Of a stretch of DNA of 64,000 nt, positions 19,772-31,250 are shown one piece after another. The first letter of the stretch is position 1. Each line of letters starts with the position of its first letter. The translations under genes and the position numbers were made by a program. The stretch lies in assembly GCA_000751835.1 (NCBI GenBank), contig CCMQ01000003.1, positions 62,001 through 126,000 of the forward strand. The letters run 5' to 3'. The notes below the pieces were generated by a model, which saw only the letters and a program-made list of their open reading frames with translations, was not told the origin of the DNA and did not search any database. The stretch comes from Necropsobacter rosorum (GTDB taxonomy: Bacteria > Pseudomonadota > Gammaproteobacteria > Enterobacterales > Pasteurellaceae).

Positions 19772-20623
19772 ATGACGCCTTATCTTATTGACATTAACGA
19801 ACAAAATCTCACCGATACGCTGCAACTTGCCCAGCAAACCCCGCTGGTATTGGTGTTTTACGCGCCAAGCCATGCGCAATCGGTGGAATTTTCCGCATTG
19901 CTGGAACGCTATGCGGAGAAACATCAGGGGCAGTTTACGCTGGGTAAAATCAACTGTGAAACGGAACAAATGATCGCCGCGCAATTTGGCATTCAGGCGC
20001 TGCCGACCACTTACCTGTTTAAAGACGGGCAGGCGCTGGACGCCTTTCAGGGGCCGTTGGACGAAGCCACATTGCAACAGCGTTTGAGCGTGATTTTGCC
20101 GAAAGAAGAGGAAATCAAATTCAATCAGGCGCTGGATTTTCTACAAGTGCAAGACTACGACGCGGCGCTGCCGTTATTAAAAGACGCCTGGGAGTTATCC
20201 GAGCGCAAAAACAGCGATATTGCGCTGCTGTATGCGGAAACCTACATCGCCATTAAACGCACCGAACCGGCGCAGGAAATTTTAAACGGCATTCCGCTAC
20301 AGGATCGGGACAGTCGCTGGCAAGGCTTACAGGCGCAAATCGATTTGCTTATCAAAGCGGCGGACACGCCTGAAATTCAGCAATTACAAGCCGAGTTCAA
20401 ACAAAATCCGAGTGCCGAAATCGCTCTCAAACTGGCAGTGCAACTGCATCAGGCAAACCGCAACGAAGAGGCGCTGACGCTGCTGTTCGATATTCTGAAA
20501 CAGGATCTGAACGCACAAAATGGCGAAGTCAAGCAACAGTTTCTTTCCATTCTGGCGGCAATCGGCAACAATGATCCGGTCACCAATAAATATCGCCGAT
20601 TGCTGTATTCGCTGCTCTATTAA
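19772..20623 (+). CDS. CnoX/YbbN-like thioredoxin-fold TPR protein
   Basis: The 283-residue protein has an N-terminal thioredoxin fold (about 1-110) and a C-terminal TPR region (about 115-283), the layout of the E. coli chaperedoxin CnoX (284 residues). Key family stretches are KINCETEQMIAAQFGIQALPTTYLFKDGQ and YRRLLYSLLY at the end. The redox motif is lost: FYAPSHAQS stands where CxxC would be, so it cannot be a disulfide oxidoreductase there. The ATG at 19772 follows CAGGATTG; the frame extends upstream only through the gntT terminator. trxB follows after 82 bases. Confidence 0.9.
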   Translation: MTPYLIDINEQNLTDTLQLAQQTPLVLVFYAPSHAQSVEFSALLERYAEKHQGQFTLGKINCETEQMIAAQFGIQALPTTYLFKDGQALDAFQGPLDEATLQQRLSVILPKEEEIKFNQALDFLQVQDYDAALPLLKDAWELSERKNSDIALLYAETYIAIKRTEPAQEILNGIPLQDRDSRWQGLQAQIDLLIKAADTPEIQQLQAEFKQNPSAEIALKLAVQLHQANRNEEALTLLFDILKQDLNAQNGEVKQQFLSILAAIGNNDPVTNKYRRLLYSLLY

Positions 20624-20639
20624 TGAATTCATTGATTGA

Positions 20640-21659
<1,020 letters not shown>

Positions 21660-21936
21660 ATCAGCCGAAAACACACCGCACTTTACTCACGCTCCAGCCT
21701 GTTTCCCCCGCGTCACCGGCCCGAGCGTGAGCCGATTTTGCTACCGATGATAGCGGCGCTAAGCTGTGAATAACCTGCCGGCGTTTTATCCGGCAAAGCG
21801 CGGATAAAATCAGCGGTTAAATCGAATGTCTTTTGGGGCTGATTTTACTTCCACCAAGCGAAAAAGACGTGGCGCATTAAAGCGACAAAATAACGGATGA
21901 CTATCCGGACTGCATAAAGAAAAGAAACAAAACGTT

Positions 21937-23700
21937 ATGGACAAAATCCGCCAAAAACAATTGCAGCAATGGCTGCGCGCTCAGCAGCAGCCCATCAGAA
22001 AATTACTGACCCTCAATATTCTGCTGGCAAGCCTTTCTTCCGTAATTTTAGTGGCGCAAACCTACTTTTTAGCCAACATTCTGCACCATCTGATTATTCT
22101 GCACACCGCGCGCAGCGAGCTGGCGCCTTATTTTTTCGGTTTGATCGCAGGCTTTGCCTTGCGGGCGCTGATTTTATGGCTGCGCGAAAAAATCGGCTTT
22201 AAGTGCGGTCGGCAATTACGCAATATTATCCGCCAACGGATTCTGGATAAAATTCATCAGGTGGGGCCGGCGACCATCAATCATAAACCGGCGGGCAGCT
22301 GGGCGACCATCATGCTGGAACAGGTGGAAAACCTGCACAATTTTTATGCCCGCTATCTGCCGCAGCAGGCGCTGGCCGGCATTGTGCCGCTGGTTATTTT
22401 GCTTGCGGTATTTCCGTTAAACTGGGCGGCGGGAGCCATTTTGCTGCTCACCGCGCCGCTGATTCCGCTGTTTATGATTCTGGTCGGGCTTGCCGCCGCC
22501 GACAGCAGCCAGAAAAATATGGCGACCCTTGCCCGCCTGAGCGGTCAGTTTCTTGATCGCCTGCGCGGACTGGAAACCCTGCGCCTGTTCAACCGCACGC
22601 AAGAACAGACCCGCCATATTGAAGACAATGCCGATGATTTCCGCATCACCACCATGGAAGTACTGAAAATGGCATTTTTATCTTCCGCCGTCCTGGAATT
22701 TTTCACCTCGATTTCGATTGCCCTGATGGCGGTATATTTCGGTTTCAGTTATTTGGGCGAACTTGACTTCGGCAGCTACGGCACGCCGATAACTTTATTT
22801 ATCGGCTTCTTCTGCTTAACGCTGGCGCCGGAATTTTATCAGCCGCTGCGCGATCTCGGTACGTATTATCATGATCGTGCGGCCGCTATCGGCGCCGCCG
22901 ATGCGATCGTCGATTTCCTGCAACAGGATTATCTGACCGCCCAATCCGCCGCACAACAGCCGCTTCATCTGCAAAGTGCGGTCGAAATTGCGGCACAAAA
23001 TTTAGTCGTACTGTCGCCGCAGGGCGAGGCGCTGACCCAACCGCTCAATTTTACTTTGGCACCGCGCAGCCACACTGCGCTGGTCGGTCAAAGTGGCGCC
23101 GGCAAAACTTCGCTGATGAATGTCCTGTTAGGTTTTCTGCCTTATCGGGGCAGCCTGAAAATCAACGGCGTCGAACTTAATCAAACGGATCTGCTCAAAT
23201 GGCGCCGCGCGATTGCCTGGGTAGGGCAAAATCCGCTGCTGTTGCAGGGCACCATCAGAGAAAACCTGCTGCTCGGCGGCATAGAGGCCGACCCGCAGCG
23301 CATCGAACAGGCGTTAAGCCGCGCCAGCGCAACAGAATTTACCGATAAGCTGGGGCTGGATGCCGAAATAAAAGAAAACGGCAGCGGGCTTTCCGTCGGA
23401 CAGGCACAGCGTCTGGCCATTGCGCGCGCGCTGCTGCGGCAGGGGCATCTGCTGCTGTTGGATGAGCCGACCGCCAGTCTGGATGCGCAATCGGAAAACC
23501 GGGTGTTGCAGGCGCTACAACATATCAGTCGCGAGCAGACCACACTGATGATCACCCATCGAATCGAAGATCTGAAACAGTGCAATCATATTCTGGTAAT
23601 GCGGCAAGGACAAATCGTCCAGCAAGGGCATTTTGACCAATTGCAGGAACAGGGCTTTTTTGCCGAGTTACTGGCTCAACGTAAACAGGACATCAACTAA
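21937..23700 (+). CDS. cydD: ABC exporter subunit CydD (heme/thiol transporter)
   Basis: CydDC is an inner-membrane heterodimeric ABC transporter needed for cytochrome bd assembly, reported to export thiols and/or handle haem. This 587-residue half has six membrane segments over about 20-290 and a C-terminal ATPase with Walker A GQSGAGKTS, signature LSVGQAQR (a variant of LSGGQ) and Walker B LLLLDEPTASLD. It is coupled to cydC by a one-base TAATG overlap and lies downstream of trxB, as in E. coli and Haemophilus. Confidence 0.95.
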   Translation: MDKIRQKQLQQWLRAQQQPIRKLLTLNILLASLSSVILVAQTYFLANILHHLIILHTARSELAPYFFGLIAGFALRALILWLREKIGFKCGRQLRNIIRQRILDKIHQVGPATINHKPAGSWATIMLEQVENLHNFYARYLPQQALAGIVPLVILLAVFPLNWAAGAILLLTAPLIPLFMILVGLAAADSSQKNMATLARLSGQFLDRLRGLETLRLFNRTQEQTRHIEDNADDFRITTMEVLKMAFLSSAVLEFFTSISIALMAVYFGFSYLGELDFGSYGTPITLFIGFFCLTLAPEFYQPLRDLGTYYHDRAAAIGAADAIVDFLQQDYLTAQSAAQQPLHLQSAVEIAAQNLVVLSPQGEALTQPLNFTLAPRSHTALVGQSGAGKTSLMNVLLGFLPYRGSLKINGVELNQTDLLKWRRAIAWVGQNPLLLQGTIRENLLLGGIEADPQRIEQALSRASATEFTDKLGLDAEIKENGSGLSVGQAQRLAIARALLRQGHLLLLDEPTASLDAQSENRVLQALQHISREQTTLMITHRIEDLKQCNHILVMRQGQIVQQGHFDQLQEQGFFAELLAQRKQDIN

Positions 23701-25433
23701 TGCGCGCCTTACTTCCTTTTTTATCATTATTCAAACATGCCCGCTGGGTATTATTGCTGGGCTTGCTGCTGATGCTGGGCGGACTTGCCGCCAGTATCGG
23801 GCTGTTAACCGTTTCGGGCTGGTTTCTGGCCGCTACGGCGATTGCCGGTGTGGGGACGCTGTTTAACTATTTTTATCCCTCCGCCAGCGTGCGCGGACTG
23901 GCGATCGGCCGCACCGTCACCCGTTATTTTGAAAAAATCGTCACTCACGATGCCACTTTCCGGGTGTTGGCGACATTGCGGGTGCAGGTCTTTCGCAAAA
24001 TCATTCCGCTCAGCCCCGCGGTATTAAACCGTTATCGCAACAGCGACTTATTAAATCGTCTGGTGGCGGATGTGGATACGTTGGACAGTCTTTATCTGCG
24101 GCTGCTCGCCCCGTTTGTGAGCGCGCTGACCGTGATTGTATTGCTCACCATCGCCCTGAGCCTGTTTAATGTGACGCTGGCGCTGTTTATCGGCATCAGC
24201 CTGTTTTTGCTGCTCCTGTGCGTGCCGACGGTGTTTTATCATCTGGGCAGACGCTTCGGCAGTAAACTGACCCATGCCCGCGCCCGTTACCGCACCCAAT
24301 TTGTGGAATTTATCCAGGCGCAGGCGGAATTGCTGCTGTTTAACGCGGAACAGCCGTTAAAACAGAAATTACAGCACACGGAACAACAATGGCAGCATTA
24401 TCAGCAGCGGGAAGCCAATTTATCCGGATTATCCACCGCACTTTTGCTGTTCGCCAACGGGCTGATTTTATCGGCGACCTTATGGTTCGCCGCCGAGGCG
24501 GATTTCGGCAGCGGTCAGTACCGCGCGGCACTGATCGCGCTGTTTGCCTTCGCCGCGCTGGCGGCGTTTGAAATTTTAATGCCGCTCGGCGCGGCGTTTT
24601 TACATATCGGACAGGTTATCGCTTCCGCCGAACGGGTCAGTGAAATCACCGAACAGCCGCCTTTAGTCACCTTTAACGGCACGCAAACCTGCGAAAAAAC
24701 CACCGCACTTTCCCTTCAGATAACCCATCTGAGTTTCGCCTATCCGCAACGTTCGGATACGGCGCTGGATAACATTAATTTAACGGTGGAAGCGGGACAG
24801 AAAGTGGCGATTTTAGGCAAAACCGGCAGCGGCAAATCCACCTTACTGCAACTGCTGGTACGCAATTATGATCCGCAACAAGGCGACATTTTACTTGGCG
24901 GCAAACCGATTGCGGCCTACAGCGAACACAGTCTGCGTACGCAAATGTGCTTTTTAACCCAGCGCGTGCATGTATTCAGCGATACGCTGCGCAATAATCT
25001 GCAACTGGCCGCCGCACAGAAAATCGACGATCACAGGATGCTGGCGATCTTAGAACAAGTCGGTCTGGATAAACTGGCACAGCAGGAACAGGGGCTGGAT
25101 ATTTGGCTGGGCGACGGCGGGCGTCCGCTGTCCGGCGGTGAACAACGCCGTTTAGGGCTGGCGCGCATTTTATTAAACGACGCCCCTATGCTGCTGCTGG
25201 ATGAACCTACCGAAGGTCTGGATCGCGAAACGGAACGCCGTATGCTGGCATTGATCCTGCGGCATTGCGAAAGCAAAACGCTGCTGATGGTCACCCATCG
25301 GCTGACCGCTATTGAGCGTTTCGATAAACTTTGCGTGATCGACCAATCCCGTTTAATCGAACAGGGCAGCTATCAGGAATTAATCCATAAACCCGACGGC
25401 TGCTTCCGCCGGCTGGCGCAAAGAATCGAATGA
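23700..25433 (+). CDS. cydC: ABC exporter subunit CydC
   Basis: The partner half of CydDC has 577 residues. The transmembrane domain covers about 1-310, with GLAASIGLLTVSGWFLAATAIAG in the first helices, a CydC signature. The ATPase domain has Walker A GKTGSGKST, signature LSGGEQRR and LLLLDEPTEGLD. Its start overlaps the cydD stop. The gene ends about 40 bases before the terminator of the oppositely oriented ffs gene. Confidence 0.95.
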   Translation: MRALLPFLSLFKHARWVLLLGLLLMLGGLAASIGLLTVSGWFLAATAIAGVGTLFNYFYPSASVRGLAIGRTVTRYFEKIVTHDATFRVLATLRVQVFRKIIPLSPAVLNRYRNSDLLNRLVADVDTLDSLYLRLLAPFVSALTVIVLLTIALSLFNVTLALFIGISLFLLLLCVPTVFYHLGRRFGSKLTHARARYRTQFVEFIQAQAELLLFNAEQPLKQKLQHTEQQWQHYQQREANLSGLSTALLLFANGLILSATLWFAAEADFGSGQYRAALIALFAFAALAAFEILMPLGAAFLHIGQVIASAERVSEITEQPPLVTFNGTQTCEKTTALSLQITHLSFAYPQRSDTALDNINLTVEAGQKVAILGKTGSGKSTLLQLLVRNYDPQQGDILLGGKPIAAYSEHSLRTQMCFLTQRVHVFSDTLRNNLQLAAAQKIDDHRMLAILEQVGLDKLAQQEQGLDIWLGDGGRPLSGGEQRRLGLARILLNDAPMLLLDEPTEGLDRETERRMLALILRHCESKTLLMVTHRLTAIERFDKLCVIDQSRLIEQGSYQELIHKPDGCFRRLAQRIE

Positions 25434-25474
25434 AAGGCCCGGCGGCATTGCGCTTTCGCAAAATCGGAAAAGAC

Positions 25475-25499
25475 ACGGGGCGACTTACATGCCGCCCCG
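25475..25499 (-). terminator. Terminator of ffs
   Basis: Read on the minus strand, GGGGCG and CGCCCC form a stem around a short loop, followed by GTGTCTTTT. It lies eight bases beyond the mature 3' end of the 4.5S RNA and faces cydC. Confidence 0.75.
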
Positions 25500-25506
25500 C
25501 TGAAAT

Positions 25507-25620
25507 GGGTGGAAACCTTTCCGGCTTGATCTCGGCACACGGAAATTCTGACTTTGGCTGCTTTCTTCCGAACCTGACCGGGTAAACCAGACACCATTGC
25601 GAGGAACCGAAAAGGCTTCC
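25507..25620 (-). ncRNA. ffs: Signal recognition particle 4.5S RNA
   Basis: The minus strand holds the conserved SRP domain IV core: GGTCAGGTTCGGAAGAAAGC, then AGCCAAAGTC, and GTGTGCCGAGATCAAGCC. The ends GGAAGCCTTTTCGG and CCGGAAAGGTTTCC pair to close the long hairpin, and the 3' tail is ACCC. The predicted length is 114 nt, the same as in E. coli. The RNA binds Ffh to target inner-membrane proteins. The gene lies between convergent cydC and divergent tesB and is easily missed because it has no ORF. Confidence 0.95.
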
Positions 25621-25807
25621 ATAGAATTAACCGCACAGGCGGTTAAGGCTTGGTATTATGCAATAAGCGGATGATGATTGCAAATCTTTCTCCGCCGATT
25701 ACAATTAAATGCTCAAACAATATGCCGCCCTGTCCGCCGCACGGCTTATCCGCGCGGTGCCGGCGGGGTTTAACATTCACTCGGATATCTATAAAAAGGA
25801 AAATACT

Positions 25808-26677
25808 ATGTCGGCAGTACTCAATAATCTGATACAACTTCTCAAACTGGAAAGACTGGATGATGTGTTGTTCCGCGGCGAAAGTCAGGATCTCGGCCTG
25901 CGCCAGCTGTTCGGCGGTCAGGTGATCGCACAGGCGCTGTCCGCGGCGATTCAGGTTGCGCCGCACAATCGTATTCTGCATTCCTGCCACGCTTATTTCT
26001 TAGCACCGGGCGACAGTCAGCACCCGATTATCTATGATGTGGAAACCCTGCGCGAAGGGCGCAACTTTACCGCATTGCGGGTAAAAGCCATTCAGCATAA
26101 TCAACCGATTTGCCATATTACCGCGTCTTTTCAGATTGAAGAACGCGGTTTTGAACATCAAAGCCCGATGCCGCAGGTGGGCGGCCCGCAGGATTTTCTG
26201 CAGGAAAGCGTGATGATGCAAAAACTGGCGCAATACATTCCCGAGGCGGTGCGCGATAAATTCACCGCGGAACGGCCGTTTGATATTCGCACCAAATATA
26301 TGAATAATCCGTTTAGCGGCACAAAATTGCCGCCGGAGCAATACGCTTGGGTAAAAGCCAACGGCAGCGTGCCGGCGGATCTGAAAATTCAGCAATGCCT
26401 GCTGGCCTATTTCTCCGATTTTCATACTTTATTGACCGCACTTCATCCGCATAAAAAAGGCTTTCTGGAAGCGGGCATGAAAGTGGCGACCATCGACCAC
26501 GCCATTTGGTTTCACCGTCCGTTCGATCTGAACGACTGGCTGCTTTATGCATTGGAAAGCAATAACGCTTACGGCGCACGAGGACTGGCGCGGGGAGAAA
26601 TTTTCGACCGGCAGGGACGTCTTATCGCCACCACCCAGCAGGAAGGGCTGATTCGCTATTGCGCAGACAAAAAATAG
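25808..26677 (+). CDS. tesB: Acyl-CoA thioesterase II
   Basis: This double-hotdog thioesterase hydrolyses acyl-CoA. From ATG 25808 (site AAAAGGAAAA) it has 289 residues, as in E. coli TesB; the frame is open upstream to 25709 but that part is not conserved. Motifs: FRGESQDLGLRQLFGGQVIAQAL, the first hotdog HSCHAYFLAPGD, and the C-terminal active-site region ATIDHAIWFHRPFDLNDWLLYA with the DH and catalytic aspartate positions. The ffs gene lies upstream in the opposite direction. Confidence 0.95.
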   Translation: MSAVLNNLIQLLKLERLDDVLFRGESQDLGLRQLFGGQVIAQALSAAIQVAPHNRILHSCHAYFLAPGDSQHPIIYDVETLREGRNFTALRVKAIQHNQPICHITASFQIEERGFEHQSPMPQVGGPQDFLQESVMMQKLAQYIPEAVRDKFTAERPFDIRTKYMNNPFSGTKLPPEQYAWVKANGSVPADLKIQQCLLAYFSDFHTLLTALHPHKKGFLEAGMKVATIDHAIWFHRPFDLNDWLLYALESNNAYGARGLARGEIFDRQGRLIATTQQEGLIRYCADKK

Positions 26678-26924
26678 CACCGTTAATACCGCACTTTTCC
26701 TCCGCCGGGATGCCCTCCGCCTCCCGGCGATACGTTCGATACCCATCCATTTATAACACACCTTTGTTAAGTTACCGCCAGCCGTTTTATCCTACTTTGT
26801 CTTGTTTGATAGATATAACAAATTGAATTTATTACTTTAATAGTTAAAAATTTATCTGTATGATGATTAACGTGCTTTTTTATTTACGATTACTTTCAAT
26901 CCCTCTACCTTAAAGGAGTATGTT

Positions 26925-28445
26925 ATGAGCAAATGCCCTGTCACACATTTAACCATGAACAACGGTGCGCCGGTGGCGGACAACCAAAACAGTCTGACCG
27001 CCGGCGAGCGTGGCCCGTTACTGGCACAGGATTTATGGCTGAATGAAAAGCTGGCGAATTTTGTGCGCGAAGTGATTCCGGAAAGACGCATGCATGCCAA
27101 AGGATCCGGTGCTTACGGCGTATTTACGGTAACGCACGATATTACCCGCTACACCAAAGCGAAAATTTTCAGTCAAATCGGTAAACAGACGGAAATGTTC
27201 GCCCGCTTTACCACCGTTGCCGGCGAACGCGGTGCGGCGGATGCCGAACGCGATATTCGCGGCTTTGCGCTGAAGTTTTATACCGAAGAAGGCAACTGGG
27301 ATATGGTGGGAAATAATACCCCGGTCTTTTTCCTGCGCGATCCGCGTAAATTTCCGGATTTAAACCGTGCCGTCAAACGCGATCCGCGCACCAATATGCG
27401 TTCGGCAAATAATAACTGGGATTTCTGGACGCTGCTGCCGGAAGCGCTGCATCAAGTCACGATTGTGATGAGCGATCGCGGCATCCCCGACGGTTATCGC
27501 CATATGCACGGCTTCGGTTCGCACACATACAGTTTTATCAACGCCGAAAACGAACGTTACTGGGTCAAATTCCATTTCCGCACCCAGCAGGGCATTAAAA
27601 ATCTGACGAATAAAGAAGCGGCGGCAATCATCGCCAAGGATCGGGAAAGCAGCCAGAACGATTTATATCAGGCGATTGAACGCGGCGATTTTCCGAAATG
27701 GACTCTGTTTATTCAGGTAATGCCGGAAGCCGAGGCGGAAAAAGTGCCTTATCATCCGTTTGATTTAACTAAAGTCTGGCCGAAAAAAGATTATCCGCTA
27801 ATTGAAGTGGGCGAATTCGAGCTTAACCGCAATCCGGAAAATTTCTTTGCCGAAGTGGAACAGGCCGCTTTCGCACCAAGCAATCTGGTTCCCGGGATCA
27901 GCGTCTCGCCGGATAAAATGCTGCAAGCGCGCTTGTTTAATTACGCCGATGCGCAGCGCTACCGTCTGGGGGTGAATTTCAACCAAATTCCGGTTAATGC
28001 GCCGCGCTGCCCGGTACACAGTAATCTGCGCGACGGTGCGGGGCGGGTTGACGGCAATTACGGCGGCGGCCCGCACTACGAGCCGAACAGTTTCGCCCAA
28101 TGGCAGGAGCAAAAACAGTATGCCGAGCCGCCGTTGAAGATCAACGGCGATGCCGCCCATTGGGAATATGCCAATACCAACGACGATTATTTCGAGCAGC
28201 CGCGTGCGCTGTTCCGTTTGATGACCGCCGACCAACAACAGGCGCTATTTGACAATACCGCCGCGGCCATGGGCGATGCTTATACGTTTATTAAATACCG
28301 CCATATCCGTAACTGCTACGCCTGCGATCCGGCTTACGGCAAAGGGGTCGCCGCAGCGCTGGGATTAACCCTTGAGGATGCGGCGGCCGCTTACGAAACC
28401 GATCCGGCACAGGGTTTTGCCCGCCTGGTCAACATCGAATTATAA
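26925..28445 (+). CDS. Monofunctional haem catalase
   Basis: It removes hydrogen peroxide. The 506 residues fit the small-subunit clade (like H. influenzae HktE/KatA). Catalytic His57 lies in [12 protein letters not shown], Asn130 in [12 protein letters not shown], and the proximal haem ligand Tyr340 in [14 protein letters not shown]. No signal peptide is visible, so it is cytoplasmic. TAAAGGAG precedes the ATG. The AT-rich 247-bp upstream region suggests its own promoter, but no certain OxyR site is visible. Confidence 0.96.
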   Translation: MSKCPVTHLTMNNGAPVADNQNSLTAGERGPLLAQDLWLNEKLANFVREVIPERRMHAKGSGAYGVFTVTHDITRYTKAKIFSQIGKQTEMFARFTTVAGERGAADAERDIRGFALKFYTEEGNWDMVGNNTPVFFLRDPRKFPDLNRAVKRDPRTNMRSANNNWDFWTLLPEALHQVTIVMSDRGIPDGYRHMHGFGSHTYSFINAENERYWVKFHFRTQQGIKNLTNKEAAAIIAKDRESSQNDLYQAIERGDFPKWTLFIQVMPEAEAEKVPYHPFDLTKVWPKKDYPLIEVGEFELNRNPENFFAEVEQAAFAPSNLVPGISVSPDKMLQARLFNYADAQRYRLGVNFNQIPVNAPRCPVHSNLRDGAGRVDGNYGGGPHYEPNSFAQWQEQKQYAEPPLKINGDAAHWEYANTNDDYFEQPRALFRLMTADQQQALFDNTAAAMGDAYTFIKYRHIRNCYACDPAYGKGVAAALGLTLEDAAAAYETDPAQGFARLVNIEL

Positions 28446-28468
28446 TCCGACAGCAACATAATCCATTC

Positions 28469-28493
28469 GGGGGCGTAATACGCCCCTGTTTTA
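28469..28493 (+). terminator. Terminator of the catalase gene
   Basis: GGGGCG-TAATA-CGCCCC is followed by TGTTTTATT, 24 bases beyond the catalase stop. Confidence 0.85.
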
Positions 28494-28973
28494 TTACTGC
28501 TAAAACGCTAAAGTGCGGTTATTATTTCATAAGTTTTGGTATAAATTCTTGCTGTTTTATGGAGAATAATATCGCGTTTTATTTATTGCGATAATTCCGA
28601 ACAAAGTTAATAGAATATTAATAATTACAACTACATTATCAAATAAATTATTTACACTATAGCAATAAATTTTATAAATAAATTTTCCATAAATTACAAT
28701 ATTATTTAAAAAAATAAAAACCCTCACAACTTACTCAGCATGTTCTTTATTTACGCTATAAAACACTTCCGAGCAACAATATTTAAGCAAAAATTAAAAA
28801 TAATTAACCTTTTGAAAAAATTATAATTTAAGCAGATAAATCCGCCATAAACCACATATTATCACTGACATCGATTTGCATTCTTGTTATTTTTTTGTTA
28901 AGGTAAATTGACTTGCGCCATTCAACATTTTTTAACCATCTTTATTTTTTAACTTTAGGAGATAATAATTATA
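28494..28973. other. AT-rich leader region before proVWX
   Basis: About 480 bases with no gene. One USS-like core lies near 28511. The rest is strikingly AT-rich with many A and T tracts compared with flanking genes, and must hold the proV promoter. proU operons in enterics are silenced by H-NS through AT-rich curved DNA, so an osmotic control region is plausible but not shown. I find no riboswitch or hairpin here that I trust. Confidence 0.5.
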
Positions 28974-30167
28974 ATGTCAGTAAAATTATCCGTTAAAAAT
29001 TTATATAAAATTTTCGGAGAGCATGAAGACGCCGCATTTAAATTATTAGAAAAAGGCTCATCGAAAGAAGAGGTTTTTTCTAATACGGGATCGACCGTCG
29101 CCGTAAATAATGTCTCACTGGAAATTATGTCCGGTGAAATATTCGTGATTATGGGATTGTCCGGCTCGGGAAAATCAACCTTAGTCCGCTTATTGAATCG
29201 TTTAATCGAACCGAGCAAAGGCCATGTGTTTATCGACAACGACGATATCGCCGAAATGTCGGAAAGCGAATTACGCGAGGTTCGGCGTAAACGTATCAGC
29301 ATGGTGTTCCAGTCTTTCGCCCTAATGCCGCATATGACGATTGTGGAAAATACCGCATTTGGTCTGGAATTGTCCGGCATTCCGCTCAAAGCGCGTCAGC
29401 AAAAAGCCCTGGAGGCGTTAAGCCGGGTCGGACTGGAAGCCTATGCCGATTCTTATCCGTCGGAACTTTCCGGCGGTATGCAGCAACGGGTCGGGCTGGC
29501 GCGGGCATTGGCCAATGATCCGGAGATTTTGTTAATGGACGAGGCCTTTTCGGCGCTTGACCCGTTAATCCGCACCGAAATGCAGGACGAGCTGTTGCGA
29601 TTACAGGAAAATTCCGACCGCACTATTGTGTTTATTTCTCATGATTTGGATGAAGCCATGCGCATCGGCAACCGCATTGCCATTATGCAAAACGGTCAGG
29701 TGATTCAGGTCGGCCAGCCGGATGAGATTTTACAAAATCCGGCAAACGATTATATCCGTTCCTTCATTCAGGGGGTTAACGTTTCCAACGTACTGACGGT
29801 GAAAGACATCGCCAGCAAACGGCATTTACTGGATATCGTGCAGAAAACCGATAACGAAAAACCGCATGTGGCGCTCAAATTGCTGGAACAGCACGAACGT
29901 GATTTTGCCGTGGTATCCGATCGCCGCGGCATCTATCAGGGCATGGTTTCGGTGGATTCGCTGCAACAGGCGAAACGCAACAAACAGTTACTGGCGGACA
30001 GTTTTATTGAAATCACCGCCTTGCCGCCGGACAGTTTGATCGGCGATGTTATCAGCGATGTGGCGCAGGCGCCCTGCCCGCTTCCGATTGTTGACCAACA
30101 CGGACGTTATTATGGGGTTATCACCAAAGTGAAAGTATTACAAACATTAGATAGAAGGACTGAATAA
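28974..30167 (+). CDS. proV: Glycine betaine/proline ABC transporter ATPase
   Basis: This cytoplasmic ATPase of the osmoprotectant importer has 397 residues. Walker A is GLSGSGKST at 61-69, the signature is [15 protein letters not shown] near 165, Walker [12 protein letters not shown], and the switch His is in [10 protein letters not shown]. Two C-terminal CBS domains (about 280-397) act as ionic-strength sensors in relatives. [28 protein letters not shown] is the ProV N terminus. The stop overlaps proW in TAATG. Confidence 0.97.
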   Translation: MSVKLSVKNLYKIFGEHEDAAFKLLEKGSSKEEVFSNTGSTVAVNNVSLEIMSGEIFVIMGLSGSGKSTLVRLLNRLIEPSKGHVFIDNDDIAEMSESELREVRRKRISMVFQSFALMPHMTIVENTAFGLELSGIPLKARQQKALEALSRVGLEAYADSYPSELSGGMQQRVGLARALANDPEILLMDEAFSALDPLIRTEMQDELLRLQENSDRTIVFISHDLDEAMRIGNRIAIMQNGQVIQVGQPDEILQNPANDYIRSFIQGVNVSNVLTVKDIASKRHLLDIVQKTDNEKPHVALKLLEQHERDFAVVSDRRGIYQGMVSVDSLQQAKRNKQLLADSFIEITALPPDSLIGDVISDVAQAPCPLPIVDQHGRYYGVITKVKVLQTLDRRTE

Positions 30168-31186
30168 TGACAACGGAAAATGCAGCAAATACAGATGCCT
30201 GGGACAGTATGACGCAAAGCGCGGCGCAAACGGACGCCGCCGATTGGCTGACCGCGTCGCAACACAGCACGCAATTCGACTGGCTCCACCCTTTTAACGA
30301 TACGTTGATTCCTTTCGGTCATTGGGTGGAAAGCGCAATCAACTGGCTGGTTATGCATTTAAGAGATTTTTTCCTGTTTATCAGCGCACCGATTGACACC
30401 ATCTTAACCTTATTTCAATCGTTATTTAATTTACTGCCGCCGACGGTCATGTTGCTGGTGCTGAGTTTAATCGTATGGCAGCTTTCCACCTTTCGGCTGG
30501 CATTATTGACATTGCTGTCGATGATCGTGATCGGCGCCGTCGGTGCCTGGGACGAAATGATGATCACGCTGGCGCTGGTGCTGACTTCGGTCTCCTTTTG
30601 TTTGCTTATCGGCTTGCCGATGGGGATCTGGATGGCGCGTTCGCAGCGCGCCTCGGCTATTATCAAACCGATTCTGGATGCCATGCAAACCACGCCGGCA
30701 TTTGTGTATTTAGTGCCGATCGTGATGCTGTTCGGGATCGGTAATGTACCCGGCGTAGTCGTCACCATTATCTTTGCCTTGCCACCGATTATCCGCCTGA
30801 CCATTTTAGGTATCCGTCAAGTGCCGGAATCACTGATTGAAGCGGCAAACGCCTTCGGCGCAAACCGCAAACAGTTATTGTATAAAGTACAGCTGCCGTT
30901 AGCCATGCCGTCAATTATGGCGGGCATTAACCAAACCTTAATGCTGTCGCTGTCGATGGTGGTGATCGCCTCCATGATTGCGGTCGGCGGTTTAGGTCAA
31001 ATGGTGCTGCGCGGCATCGGCCGTCTGGATATGGGACAAGCGGCGACCGGCGGATTAGGCATCGTGTTAATGGCGATTATTTTGGATCGCTTAACCCAAA
31101 AAGTCGGCGAAAACATGCAAAGCACCACGCGCCAGCGTTGGTATCAGCGCGGTATTATCGGCCTGTTTACCCGCACCAAACAATAA
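30167..31186 (+). CDS. proW: Glycine betaine/proline ABC transporter permease
   Basis: This inner-membrane permease has 339 residues. A hydrophilic N-terminal extension (about 1-60) precedes seven or so membrane helices. The coupling loop [35 protein letters not shown] is the EAA motif that contacts ProV. It overlaps proV by one base. The gap to proX is 64 bases. Confidence 0.97.
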   Translation: MTTENAANTDAWDSMTQSAAQTDAADWLTASQHSTQFDWLHPFNDTLIPFGHWVESAINWLVMHLRDFFLFISAPIDTILTLFQSLFNLLPPTVMLLVLSLIVWQLSTFRLALLTLLSMIVIGAVGAWDEMMITLALVLTSVSFCLLIGLPMGIWMARSQRASAIIKPILDAMQTTPAFVYLVPIVMLFGIGNVPGVVVTIIFALPPIIRLTILGIRQVPESLIEAANAFGANRKQLLYKVQLPLAMPSIMAGINQTLMLSLSMVVIASMIAVGGLGQMVLRGIGRLDMGQAATGGLGIVLMAIILDRLTQKVGENMQSTTRQRWYQRGIIGLFTRTKQ

Positions 31187-31250
31187 CCGTCGATAAACCG
31201 GCATAAATGTACCGGCTCGCTTACCGAATAACATCAATGAAGGAGAAAAC

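Noticed and set aside
26805..26865. Possible OxyR site (two ATAG elements) upstream of the catalase gene
   Set aside because: The two elements are 30 bp apart and lack the matching CTAT halves at the required spacing.
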